Below are positions 35,383-47,187 of a stretch of DNA of 64,000 nt, piece by piece; position 1 is the stretch's first letter; each line of letters begins with the position of its first letter. The DNA comes from Acanthosepion pharaonis (lineage: Eukaryota; Mollusca; Cephalopoda; Sepiida; Sepiidae): the NCBI GenBank assembly GCA_903632075.3, contig CAHIKZ030003344.1, positions 43,207 to 107,206 of the forward strand, written 5' to 3'. Under the pieces are notes generated by a model. It did not search any database. It was not told where the DNA came from and saw only the letters and a program-made list of their open reading frames with translations. The position numbers and the translations under genes are program-made.

Positions 35383-35844
35383 AATGAGGCATTACCTGTC
35401 TTGGGTATTTACGTGAACCTAATTAAGAGAGTGGCACTGGTGGACACCGGCTGCTCACAAGCACATGTGAGTAAGTCAGTCTGTCAATCCTGGTGGAAGA
35501 CGGAGGTGGACGTACTCACCGTAAATAGAAATACTCAAATATTGCGGAGTTGGAAGTATCAAACTTGACGTGGACAATGCAAAAACCCCCTTATGATCAA
35601 AGTCTTGGTAGTGGATGGAGAGTTATTGGGTTTTGACTTGTTGCTTGGGTTTGACGCCATTAAAAAGTCGGTCGGAATCCAAATAACAGAATGTGGCGAT
35701 GTACGGTTTCCCAAGCATGGAATAGTCTGTTGTGCTGCCATTAAAATAGAAGAACCTGATTTCTGTGCCGAATTCGACCCAAGCCAGAAGATATGGGTCG
35801 CATCATGGAAGTGGTCTAATGGTCGATCACTGGAGAGTTTGTGA
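35383..35844 (+). pseudogene. retropepsin-like protease region, frameshifted
   Basis: The first frame (through 35568) contains YVNLIKRVALVDTGCSQAHV with the D-T-G active site (Asp codon at 35443). After a frameshift near 35570 a second frame gives MIKVLVVDGELLGFDLLLGF and DAIKKSVG, the second half of the protease fold, then FCAEFDPSQKIWVASWKWS linking to the RT. It would release Gag and Pol products as a dimer, but the frame break prevents a single product. Confidence 0.78.
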
Positions 35845-35850
35845 AATCGG

Positions 35851-36474
35851 ATGCCCAAGTACCCAATACCAAAGGGAGTCAAGGAGGAATACGACCGTGA
35901 GCTGCAGACCTGGCTTGATAATGGTTGGTTGCAGCCTTATCCTGAAAAGGAACTTGGTCCTCCAAAAGGTTTAATTCCGTTGATGGTGGTGGTGCAGAAA
36001 AACAAAAATAAAGTGCGGCCAGTATTAGACTATCGAGAGCTGAATGAGTGTCTCGACGCACACACAGCCAATGCTGACGTGTGCGCACAGAAACTGAGGG
36101 AGTGGTGTAAAAAAAAGGACCGGATGTCGCTATCCTTGACCTATGGCAGGCCTTATTTGCAAGTACATATCCATAAGTCACTTTGGCCCTTTCAAACTGT
36201 AATCTTCAAGGTGCGAAGATATTGCTTGACCCGAATGGGTTTCAGGTTGAATGTTGCACCAGCCATAATGAAGGCCATTGTGGACACCGCGTTGGCAAAA
36301 GACAAGTCAGTTCGACGGGCAACCTCATCATATATTGATGATATTTATGTTGACGAGAGCATGATTTCAGCAGCTCGCGTGAAAGAGCACTTGGCTGCAT
36401 TTGGTTTGACCTGCAAGGATCCGGAGCGGTTACGGGATGGCACACGTGTGCTGGGTTTGCATGTCGGAAGATAA
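35851..36474 (+). pseudogene. reverse transcriptase domain
   Basis: A 207-codon open frame with RT landmarks in order: GLIPLMVVVQKNKNKVRPVL then DYRELNECLD; YLQVHIHKSLWPFQTVIF; RYCLTRMGFRLNVAPAIMK; and the catalytic box SYIDDIYVDE (Tyr-Ile-Asp-Asp at 36331-36342). The first catalytic Asp region is out of frame: this frame reads SLSLTYGRP, while the neighbouring frame reads AILDL with the Asp codon at 36138. That implies a compensating pair of indels, one probably in the A run at 36108-36118. The frame ends at LGLHVGR, and the thumb/connection continues in another frame from about 36455. Confidence 0.88.
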
Positions 36475-36935
36475 CAACACGCTTAAGTGGACACGTGAAA
36501 ATGGCATTCCATCAGTTCCTGAGGTCCTGACACGACGTAACATCTTCTTGTGGTGTGGAAAACTGGTGGGTCATGTTCCTGTGTGTGGGTGGCTTTGTGT
36601 TGCTGCATCATTTGTAAAACGCAGGACAGTATCGATCACGTCTGGTTGGGACGACGAAGTGACAGATGCTCCCCTTAAGAACATGATTGAGGACATAGCA
36701 GAAAGAATACGCCAGAATGACCCTGCACACGGTAAGTGGTGCACAAGCGGACATGCTTATGAGGTATGGGTCGATGCAAGTTCTCTCGCCACAGGGGTTT
36801 CGTTGGAGGTTGACGGAAGCATTGTAGAAGACACATGTTGGCTGTGACCTGTGAAGGACGCTCAACATATCAATTTATCAGAATTGGATGCTATTCTGAA
36901 GGGCGTCAATTTAGCATTACAGTGGGGTGCACCGG
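36455..36935 (+). pseudogene. RT connection and RNase H domain
   Basis: Continues the RT in the +1 frame: SEDNNTLKWTRENGIPSVPE, then LVGHVPVCGWLCVAASFVKR, then the RNase H start YEVWVDASSLATGVSLEV with its first catalytic Asp (VWVDAS). A TGA at 36845 interrupts. Beyond it the same frame gives AQHINLSELDAILKGVNLAL, the block holding the RNase H Glu and further Asp. A frameshift near 36930 then leads to the integrase frame. RNase H would remove the RNA strand of the RNA-DNA hybrid. Confidence 0.8.
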
Positions 36936-38270
36936 TGGGTATCAAACATGCTCACTGGCAAAGCCAGAATACGAACTAAGGCGGCAAGTGAGATGCTGAT
37001 TCAAGAGTATAACTTATTGATCACGATAAGTTTAGTAACGTCGAGTGAGAATCGAGCGGATAAGCTCACCAGAGTACCACAACGATGGTATGATATGATA
37101 AAGAAGGAAACCGAACCAACACGCCCGATATGCGCTTCCATGGTGAACGAAACCTCTCCTGATCAGATACGTGCCATACATTGCCAGAGTGGACATCCTG
37201 GCGTCAGGCGGACGCTATATTTTGTGAGACGAGTCTACCCTACGACATCCAAGGTGGCCGTCAAGGCAGTGGTCAGAAAATGTAAAGAATGCCAGTCAAT
37301 TGACCCAGCCTCAAGTCGTTGGCCTCGTGGCAACCTAAGTGTGACTGAAATCTGGACCCGCTTAGGAATGGACATTACACATTACGGTGGGCAACACTAC
37401 CTTACGTTAATTGATTGCGGCCCTAGTAGATTTGCGATATGGCGACGCCTGCTTCAACAAGACTCAAGAAGCATCATTCGGCAGTTAGAAAGTATTTTTT
37501 TTGAATGAGGCCCACCATCAGAAATCCTGACCGACAATGACACTGCATTTCGCAGTAAGTCCTTTAAAGATTTCTTGGATGACTGGGGAGTCCAACTTCG
37601 TTTTTGCTGCGCCTATGTTCCTGCAGGAAACAGTATAGTGGAAAGATCTCATCAGAGCATAAAGAGAATTGCAGCAAGAAAGCAGTGTTCGATAATGGAG
37701 GCAGTATACTGGCATAATATCATGCTGAAGGATGATATATCGTCGACTAATGCGCCTGCCAATATGATTCACCATTACCAACTGAAAGTGAAGGGAATTA
37801 CTACAACATTACCACCTGATCATTGTAAGTATCACAATATATACAAAGTTGGGAACAGAGTATGGGTGAAAGCTCCCCATGGCCGGTGTACCTCCAGGTA
37901 TCAAGTGGGTCGTGTGACGGACATTGTAAGTCCACAAACAATACTAGTTGACAGGATGCCACAGCATGTAAAAGATCTTCGCCTTTTTGTTGATTCTGAT
38001 ACATCGCCGAGCAAATCCGATGATGATTCATCGTCTGACAGTGATCGGATAATTGAGATCTGTGAATCCGATGCTTCCACAGACACAGAAGTTCCGGAAA
38101 CTCGAGATACGTCTGATGACTCCTCAGGAGACAACTCTCCGACATGCATAAGGGAAATAGTGCCATTACGACGAAGCACCAGGATAAAGAGAGCTGCTCC
38201 AGGTTGTTCGATTTGTGATAGTAAGATCAGGGGGGAGTATAGCGAAGAAAATGGAAACTTACCTCGTTAA
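36927..38270 (+). pseudogene. integrase, one in-frame stop
   Basis: One reading frame broken only by a TGA at 37506. It has an H-x4-H...C-x2-C zinc-binding N-terminus (HCQSGHPG ... KCKECQ). The catalytic core holds Asp at 37371 (GMDITHYGG), Asp at 37533 (LTDNDTAF) and Glu at 37641 (NSIVERSHQSIKR), exactly 35 residues between the last two, as in the D,D35E integrase family. The C-terminal part has a GNRVWVKAPHGRCTSRYQVG block (SH3-like) followed by VGRVTDIVSPQTILVD. After that comes an acidic Ser/Asp-rich tail and a basic RRSTRIKRAAPG segment. The frame runs 35 bp into the 3' LTR. It would insert element DNA into the host genome. Confidence 0.9.
38223..38235 (+). promoter_or_regulatory. polypurine tract
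   Basis: AAGATCAGGGGGG directly before the 3' LTR, the usual place for the plus-strand primer. It overlaps the end of the integrase frame. Confidence 0.65.
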
Positions 38271-38718
38271 ACCAAGCGACAGCGCATCACGTGTATTCTA
38301 TGATGGAAAATGTGGCGAAAAAGAAAATTACTTACCAAACAAAAGGGCATGTATTCCGCATGACATGCTGAAAATGGAATATTTGAATTAAAAAAAAAGT
38401 CCGTTGCAGGAGTCACTATAAAAGTATTTTGATATGCAAATTACTGAACATCCTCTCCAAGCTGTTGACGAATGAAAAAAAAAAAAGTTTTGCCGATAAA
38501 AGCAGTTGGTGTTCTCGAATCGAGAGCGGAAAATTTGGGCATTTTGGCTACTGGCGTTTGTTTGAGAGTGAGTTATTTTTCTGACTGGTTGCGTGCATTG
38601 TGATTTGAGATAGTACTTAATGGTAGAAATTGAAAAAGTTTTCAGCATTTCTTTCTATATCCCGATATTCATGCAAGTTTGTAATTACAGTGATTTTTCT
38701 TTTTGTTGTTGTGGAAGT
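38236..38718 (+). repeat. 3' LTR
   Basis: Partner of 34159-34583, longer by about 50 bp. After GATGGAAAATGTG it has an extra segment including ATTACTTACCAAACAAAAGG before the shared GCTGAAAATGGAATATTTGA. The A run is shorter (12). Scattered substitutions show that the two LTRs have diverged since insertion, or that they come from different source copies. Confidence 0.9.
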
Positions 38719-39715
38719 TTCCAATTTGTATACAGACTAAAGTTTTATGTGAAATCAGCTGAACTTGTTTGATAAACTGTAGCCTCAAAATTGAATTTCA
38801 GCTTTAATATATAGCTTTAATTTTTATTTACAAGATAAAGATTTCCAGTTTATAAGAGAATGAAAGTAGCTCTGAAATACAAAGTATAGCTGATTTTATC
38901 AGTTTTAAAATACTAATGTTAATACATTACTATTTTAAATTTTTTTATTCTTCAAATTGCTGTGTGTTTTTAAATATTTGGGATCTTATAAAGCACTGAG
39001 AACTTTAATGACTTTTTTCTTCAGCATGATTAAGATAGTGAAGTGTAATATCAGCCATAAAATCTTTTGATTGTTTTTGAATGTGATTGTTTTAGTTTTT
39101 TTTTCACTGAAATAAGAGTTATTAACCCTTAACCAACTATTGAATTGATATATTAGATTTTTGGGAAACTATTATAACAATTTCAATATATGCAAATGTA
39201 ATTAAAGTTAAATTTTATTAACAAATCACTGTCTTTAACAATTACACAACCCAATCTAAAGGAAATATTTTCATTTCTAGTCAATAAAATTCTAATGTTT
39301 GATGAAAAGAAAGCTTTAAGACACAAATGGGTATGTTAGTTATTTCTGAGTGTGCTAGCACTAAGAAAATAACCAACCAATGAAAGCAAATATTAATCCA
39401 ATGGTTTCAGATCAGGTAAATATGTAGCAGGAGCAGATAAAATTTCAATTTGTTGACATGCTGTGGCTATTTCTAATCTCATGTAATAACTTGGTGAAGA
39501 AAATAAGCTTTTCTCATGATCAGCAGGTTGTTATAAATAGCCAAGCATGAACTAAATTTTCCGGTGAAAGTTTATGGCCATCCCAAATTTCGTCCTTAGA
39601 TTTATTTACTATTTGCTTCAGATGTTCATGTTGAGTTGATTGTGTCTTTTGGATAAATCTCTGCTACTTTGTTAAAGATCTGCTTTAACAGATGCCTTAA
39701 AATATTATCCAAAGA
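38719..39715. other. non-coding stretch
   Basis: A+T-rich with no recognised gene or repeat. Confidence 0.55.
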
Positions 39716-40045
39716 CATTGATCTAGTAGTCTATATGATAGACGATCCTGTAGATTTAGAACCAGAACCACCAGACTACCCACACAGGTGATTCTATTAT
39801 AGCAGGGTGAAGGCTTGTGTAGAACCAGCCACACATTATGGAAGAACTGATAATAGGGAAATAAATCACAGAGTACCACAAAATTCTCTCCTCGAATTTG
39901 AATTTAGAGTTTTCCTTCTCATAGACAGGCTATCACTCAATACAAGAGAGAGCCAAGTTTGACCCGACCACCTGCTATTTAACCAATAGTTGGGGAAATG
40001 ATGAATTAATGCTTTTTAAAGGCTATTAGCACAAAGTGAACAAAA
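39716..40045 (-). repeat. interspersed repeat R1, copy 4
   Basis: On the minus strand it shares with 17070-17395 the TGTGTGGCTGGTTCTACACA block, the AAGCCTTCACCC block, GAAAACTCTAAATTCAAATT and the TAGCAGG..GGTC stretch, in the same order and spacing. It is non-coding. Confidence 0.72.
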
Positions 40046-40709
40046 GAGAATCAAGTGGAATTTGAATTTGGCTTAGTGATTTCACTTATCATGACAATAA
40101 TTGTTACACTATCTGCACACTGATAGCAGTGTGTGTACAGATAGATATAGAGAGAGAGACAGAAGGAATTTATGCTATGTATAATACTCTTCAAAATATA
40201 AGTTATTTTTTTTCAGTTTTGAAGGACAACTGCCTTTTAAATATCTGTTGAGCAATGTATTTTAAGAAGATTTAAATGACATTTTTAGCTTTCAGAATAA
40301 TCATCTTAAAGGAAAATAGATGAAAAAATGTGTTTTTATTTAGCAATTTTTAAAAATCTTTCAAATGAATTTTCATAAACCATTTTTAGAGTATTTTTCT
40401 CTTATCAACTTTAAGTGACCAAAAATGTAAGCAATGTTGATAGATGAGTTATTATTATATGCCATACTCTCATGTTCATCGTCATTGTTATACTCACAAC
40501 ATTTCAGACATTGTAATCTTTTGGCCTTCTTTAGGAGTGTGTCATCATATGCAATAATCTCAGAATTTTCAAACCAAACCCTCCATTCAATCTATGTGGG
40601 TAGATTGTTCTCATTTCACATTAGAGAATATTTCATATAATATTCACATTTCCCTTTAAAACCTTTGTATCACATGTACATATAAAAGAAATATCATATA
40701 TTAAAAGGT
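40046..40709. other. non-coding stretch
   Basis: No supported gene. The open frame at 40434-40640 has no family resemblance. Confidence 0.5.
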
Positions 40710-41030
40710 TCTAAACAGAAACATGTTGACTCTGCACCATGCCACACAAGCAGGAGAACCCAGTCATGGCTGTCAGACAATTTCTAAACCACATCACCCC
40801 TTACAAAAATCCACCTACCTCCCCAGACTGCAACCCTCCTTGATTATTATGTGTTGGGTGCAGTTGAGCAAGAGACCAACAAAACTTTGTAACACCAAAG
40901 ATGAACTGAAGGCAAGGATTATGGCAGCATTCACCAACTTAAACAAGGAGACCATCCAGAAGAGTTGCAGGAGATTCCAAAGTCATCTGTTTATATGGTT
41001 GAAGCCAATTTTATTTTAATTTTATTGAAT
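40710..41030 (+). pseudogene. mariner transposase C-terminal fragment
   Basis: One plus-strand frame begins DSAPCHTSRRTQSWLSDNF (the second catalytic Asp block), followed by a stop and a shortened PPQTATLLDYYVLGAVEQET region (the third Asp block, normally SPDLNPLDYYVW). In the frame of 40723-41019 it continues NTKDELKARIMAAFTNLNKE and SCRRFQSHL, the C-terminal helical region of mariner transposases. A frame change and a stop separate the parts. The first half of the protein and the terminal repeats are missing. It lies at the edge of the A/T desert. Confidence 0.88.
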
Positions 41031-44000
41031 AAATTTATTCTTTAGTATTTCAAGATATTTTTAATTTAATTTTGGTAAATATATCTGTTAAAAATGAGAT
41101 GTCAGTGTTATTTTTTTTTTTTTGCGTAATTTAGATGACAATTTATCCATGTTACCATTTATGTATATAAATATATATATATAAAAATTAAATAAATATT
41201 AATTATTTTATGAAAATTTATAACTTAAAAAATTTAAAAATTTAATTGTAAATTCAGTAAAAAAAAATACTGTTTAAGTTTGAATTTATTTAAAAAAAGT
41301 TGAATTTAATTTTGTTATAATTTAATTATTGAAATTTTCAAATATATAAATTAATTTTTCTGGGAAAAAAAAAAAAAGATTTTATCACAATTTCCAATTT
41401 GGAAAATTTGTAACACAAAATTGTTAGAAATTTTTCTATCCTTTAAGTATATAAAATATATTAAACAATATTTGATTGAAATTATATATGAATTTCCAAA
41501 TTCTCTTTCATTTTGAGATCTTAATATAAAATTCAAAATTAGAAATTTTTTTTTTGTTTTAGAAAAAATTTCAAAAATATTTTTTTAAAAATTATAATTT
41601 AAAAAAATTTTTTTTCTTTAAAAATAAAAAAATTTTTTTATTTTTGAAATTCATTTTTTTTTCAAAATTTTTAATTAAAGAATTTTTTATAAATTAAATT
41701 TCAATATATTATAATGGAATAAATAAATATTTGTATTAAAAATTGTTTTATAATTAATTTATAAGGTTTTAAAATTTGTTTTCTATTTAAAATTCATATA
41801 TTGTATTTGATTTTTGAAAATTAAACATCATTTAAATAAATTCTCTTTAATTCCAGTCTCAAAGCAATCAAATTTGTTTTATATTGATAAATAAAAATTT
41901 AAATATATATAATTTAAATAATCTTTAAAAGAAAAATTTTATTATAAATTTAGAGGGTTTAGAATTGAAAAGCCAATTTATAAAATTTTGTTATATCCAT
42001 TATTTTTTTCTTTATTTATAAAAAATTTATTTAATCAAATTGAAAGTTTTTTTGGTTTTTTTAAAATTGCAAAAGAAATGTAAAAATTCAAATGAAAAAA
42101 ACATTTTTTCCTGAATTAAAAGAAATATAAATTTTCCTATAATTAAAAAAAAAAAAAAAAAGAAAAAAAAACAAATAAAAAAAATTTTTTTTTTTGAAAA
42201 AACATTTTTTTAAAAAATATTTTTTTAAACCTAAAAATCAAATTATTTTTTAAAAAAACAAAAAGATTTATAATTTTCTAGTGACAAAGAATTTTATAAA
42301 AGATGAAAAAATGTTAATTCTATAATATATTATTTTTAATTGGATTTATTTTAAAAAATTTAATTTTTTGAAAAAAATTTTAAAATTTTAAATTTGATGA
42401 AATTACAGTTTGTGATTGAAATTTAAAAAATATTTACAAATTTTTGATTTTAAAAAAATTAAACAAAAAATTTAAACAAGATAACAAAGAATTAAATGTC
42501 AAATACCAAATTTCCATTTTGACTAATTTAAAATTCAAAAAAATTTTTTAAAATTTTATAAAAACAAAAAAAAAAAAAATTAAAAAAGTAACAAAATTAA
42601 AAAACAGATGGAAAATTTGATAAAAAAATAAATTTATAAAAAAATATATTTCAATATTGAAATTTTTTTAAATTAATAAATAAAAATTAATAAAAAAAGA
42701 ACAAAAAAATCAAAAAAAAAAAAAAAAAAAAATTAAAAAATTTTTATGCCAAATTGAGATTTTAAATTTAAATAAAAATTCTTAAAATTATAAATAAAAC
42801 AAATAATTTTAAAAAAAAAATAAAATCAGAAAAATTATTTTTTAAAAAAAAAATAGAATGAAATATAAAAATTTAAAAAAATCAATTTTTTTAACAAAAT
42901 TAATTTTTTATTGTCCTTGAAAAAAAAAAAATTTTTTGAAGGAAATTTTGAAAGAATTATGTTTGAAGATAAAAAAATTTCAATCTGAAATTTTTAAAAA
43001 TTTTTTTAAATTTTTGAAAATATAATTTAAAAAAAAATTTTGTTTTAAAAAATCTGAAAAAAAAGAAAAAAAAATTTTTTTTCAAAATTATTTAAAAAAA
43101 AATATTTAAAAAAAAATAAAAATATTTAATTAATAAAATTTTTTTAAATAAATTTATTAATTTTTAAAAAAAATCAAAAAAAAAAAAAAAAAAATTTAAA
43201 AAAAAGAAAGAAGCAAGTAATAAACTTAAATAATGAGTTGGATTAAAATGGGTTTTAAATAATTTTTAAAATCAATTTAATCAATGGAAATTTTAAAATA
43301 ATAATTTTAAATTTGGAAGAATTTTGAAATTTTTATTAAAATTAATATATAAAACAATTTAAAAAAAATTAAATTATAAATAAAAAAAAAATTAAATTTC
43401 AATTTTACTAAAATAAAATAAAAAAATAAAAATATTAAAAATTAAAAAAAAAAAAATTTAAAAATTAAATAAATTTTTTGATTATATTATGGATAAACAT
43501 AAATATGAATATGAATTTTTTAATTTATTATTTTTTTAGTTTTAATAAAAAATTTAATAATTTCAATCTGAAATTTTATTAAGATGAAATTTACTTTATT
43601 ATAAATTAAATTAAAACTCATTTTTTGAAATTTTAGGCAAGAAAAAAAATTTTTTTTTCATTTAAGAATAAAAAAAAATTGAATGTTATTTTTAAATAAT
43701 AATCAAAAATAAAAATTAAAAAAATAAAAAATTTATTAAATAAAAAAAATAATATTTAATAAAAAAAATGAATTTTTTCATTTTAATAAATTTTAAAATC
43801 ATTTTTAAAATGGTTCTTGATCAAAACAATTTTTATCAAATTTACAAAATTTTTTCTATATTTGTTTAAAAAATAAAAAATTAAAATTTAAAAAAAAATC
43901 AAAATAAATGAAAAAAAAATATTTAAAAATTTTGATTTTTAACATTTTAATAAAAAAAAAAACCTAAAGGCTTTTTAAATTTTTTTTCAAGATATTTTAT

Positions 44001-44108
44001 AAAAAAATTTAAAAAAAAGATTTTTATTATTTTTTATTTTTATAGATAAAAAATTATATATTTTTTAAATTAATAAATTTTCATTTAAAAAATTTAAAAA
44101 GAATTTTA

Positions 44109-44140
<32 letters not shown>

Positions 44141-46991
44141 ATATTTTGTTTTATTATTTAAAATAAAAAATTAAAAATTATTGCATAAAAAAAAAAAAAA
44201 AAAAAAAATATTTAAAAAATGATTTTATAAAATTTAAATGTTGATTTTAAAAATTGAATTAAAAAAATCATTTTATAAATAAAAAAAATTTAAAAAATTA
44301 CTATTTTATATTTTATAAATTGTTAATTTTTTATTAATTGATTGAAAATAAAAATTCATAAAATATAAAAAATAAAAAAATATATAAATATTTTTAAATG
44401 AATATATAAATTTATATATTTATATATTTTTCATTGAAAATTAATTTTAAAAAATTAAAAAATTTTTAATTTCATATTTTTTTTAAAAATGAATAAAAAA
44501 ATTAAAATTTATTAAAAAAAAAAAAAAAAAAAAAAATAAAAAATTTTTTCTTAATTTCAAAATTAACAAAAAAAATTTAAAAAAAATAAAAATTTTATAT
44601 TTATTTAAAAAATAAAAAATTTTTAAAAAAAAAAATTAAAAAATTTTTATGAATACTGAAAAAATATTTTTTAAAAATTGGATAAAAATTGATTTTTTTT
44701 TATAAATAAAAAAAATTTATATTTTAAATCATTTCTAAAAAAAAAATATTTATTAAATTATTTTTAAAAAAAATAAAGAAAAAAAAACTTAAAAAAAAAA
44801 TTCAAAAAAAATAAAATATCAAAAAATTTTTATTTAAAGAATTTTAATTTTGTTCATTTTTTTTAAAAAAAGATGATTAAAAAATTTTAAAAAAATTAAT
44901 TTTTTTTGAAATTTTTAAAAAAATTTACAAAAAAATTTTTATGGAATTTTTAAAATTTTTTAAAAATAAAAATATCAAGAAAATTTTGTTTTTTTATATT
45001 AAATATTTTTGAATATTGAAAAAAATAAATTAAAAAATTTAAAAATTTAAAATTTATTTATACAAAAAAAAATTAAATAAAAAAATACGATAAAATTTTC
45101 AAATCAATTTTTTTGAATAAAAAAATGAAAAAAAAAATTTGATTTACATTTTTTTTTTTATTATATTTTAAATTTATGAAATTTAAATAAAATTTTTGTA
45201 TAATTTTTTTTTTTATAATGATTGATTTTATTTTTTTTTTTAAAATATCAAAAAAGATTTTGAAAAAAATTGATCCAAATTTGTTAAAAAATATTTTTGT
45301 CATTTTAAAACAAAAAATTCTGTTTTTTTTTTTTTATTTTTAAAAAAAAAAATATTTAAAATTTTTTTATAAGATGGAAAAAAATGAAAAAATATTTTTA
45401 TTTTTTTTTTGAAATAAAGTTACAATATTTTTTTTTTTTAAATTTTTTAAATTATTTCATTTTCAAAAAAATTTAAAGAAAGAAATTCCAATTATTAATT
45501 TAATGAATATTCAAATTTAAATTAAAAAATAATTTTAAAATGTGTTAAATAAAATAAAATCAATAAAATATTTTTAATTTTTATTTTTTTTAAATTTTTA
45601 AAAAAAATTTTAAATTTGTAATTTTAAATTTAACAGAAAATAAAAAAAAAATAAATAGTAAAATAAACATTTTTTTTATATAAAAAAAAAAATAAATAAA
45701 ACAAATTTATATAAAATTTCAAATATTTTTATATATTAAAATAATTTATAAAAATCAACTCAAAAATAAATTGTAAAATGTCAAAATAATTTTTAATTAA
45801 AATTTTTATAAAAAAAAAAAAATTTTACAAAAAAATTTAAAAACAATTTTTTAAAATACAGTTGAAAAAAAAAAATTTATAAATTTTAAATGAATTAAAA
45901 TATTATTTCATTGGAAAATAAAAAAAATTTATTTATAAATAAATAAATTGATGGTAACATTAAAATAAATTTAAATTAAAAATGATTATAGATTTAAATT
46001 ATTATAAATGAATATATTTATTCAAATTCAAATAAATTTTTTAAATAAAAAATATTTATATAAATATAAATAATATATTAAAAATATATTTTCAAAATTA
46101 AATAATTTTTGATAAAAAATTTCTGGAAAAAATTAAAAAAGTAAAATTTTAAAAATTGATAAAAATTTTTATTTTTGAATATATAAAAATTCAAATAAAT
46201 AAAAAAAATTTTAATTATTAATAATCAAAATAATTTAAATTTTTGAATAAAATAAATTAAAAAATATTTTAAAATTGGATTTTAAAAAACTTTTTATTTA
46301 ATATAATTTTTTGATTTTTTATATCAAAAAAATATAAAATTATATAAAAAAAAAAAAAAAAAAATTTAAATTTTAATTAAATTTATAGAAAAATTTAACC
46401 TATTTAAATATATTTATATCTTTAAAAAAAATTTTTGTTTAAATATAAAAAAAAATATATAAAAAAAATAAATTGATTTATATTTATAAATTTATAAAAA
46501 ATTTAAAAATTTAATTTAAAAATTGAAAAATGGTTTTTTTTGAAAAAAATTTTAAATTTAAAATAAAAATAAATTTTCATTTTTCATAAATTAAATAAAT
46601 TTTGTTTTCATAAAAAAAATTTTAATTTTAGACAATTAACATTTTTATAAAATATATTTTGCAATTTAAAAAACATATTTTTCAATTTTATTAAAAAAAT
46701 TTATAATAATTTTAATTTTTATAAAATTATTTTTTTAGATATGAATATATTTTTCAAAAAAAAATATATATATATTAAATTTATAAATAACTTTAATTCC
46801 TATAATATTTTTCAAATGAAATTTTTTTAATTTTTTATTTAACAAAAAATAACTTAAATTTTTCTATAAAAAAAAATATAAAATTGATTTAATTAAAATA
46901 TTAAATTTTCACAAATTAAATTAACTTTTTTTGTTTTTAATTTTTATACAACAGAAAATTAAAATATATATATATATATTTATATAATATA
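41031..46991. other. extreme A/T desert, left part
   Basis: About 6 kb made almost only of irregular A runs, T runs and short AT steps. Lines sampled by eye hold between 1 and about 14 G+C per 60 bases, most 1-7, and fewest between about 42500 and 46900. There are long homopolymers, for example a T run near 44108-44137 and A runs near 42150, 43180, 44190 and 44520. There is no regular period and no transposon or coding signal. All open frames here are composition artefacts. It could be decayed A+T-rich repeat DNA, a special chromosomal domain or a badly resolved low-complexity region. Confidence 0.9.
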
Positions 46992-47187
46992 TTTTTTTTT
47001 TTTTTTTTTTTAAGCATTTCACCCCAAGCAAGGCGGGAAGCCACTAGGATGCAAGGGGTTACAGAAAATTTGGAGCAAGATCAGATAGGAGTGATAGAAG
47101 AAAGGATGAGGAGAAGGATAGTGGATAGATCAAGGCAACTGGAGATGTCGATTGACATTACATTTGAATAGTTGGAGATTATAGCTC

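Larger units (their letters stand above)
34159..38718 (+). mobile_element. Ty3/gypsy-like LTR retrotransposon, near complete, decayed
   Basis: A 4.56-kb element with two LTRs and, in order, Gag, protease, reverse transcriptase, RNase H and integrase, the Ty3/gypsy order. It stands out from its surroundings by higher GC and balanced codon use. Coding parts are interrupted by few lesions: a stop near the zinc-knuckle region (35230), frameshifts between protease and RT and near 36470 and 36930, and stops at 36845 and 37506. It is therefore younger than most other repeats here. Exact ends are uncertain because the LTR termini lack a clear TG...CA and I found no convincing target duplication. Confidence 0.88.

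Noticed and set aside
45073..45303. Frames of Lys, Asn, Ile and Phe in the A/T desert
   Set aside because: The composition alone explains them; no start or splice context and no homology pattern.
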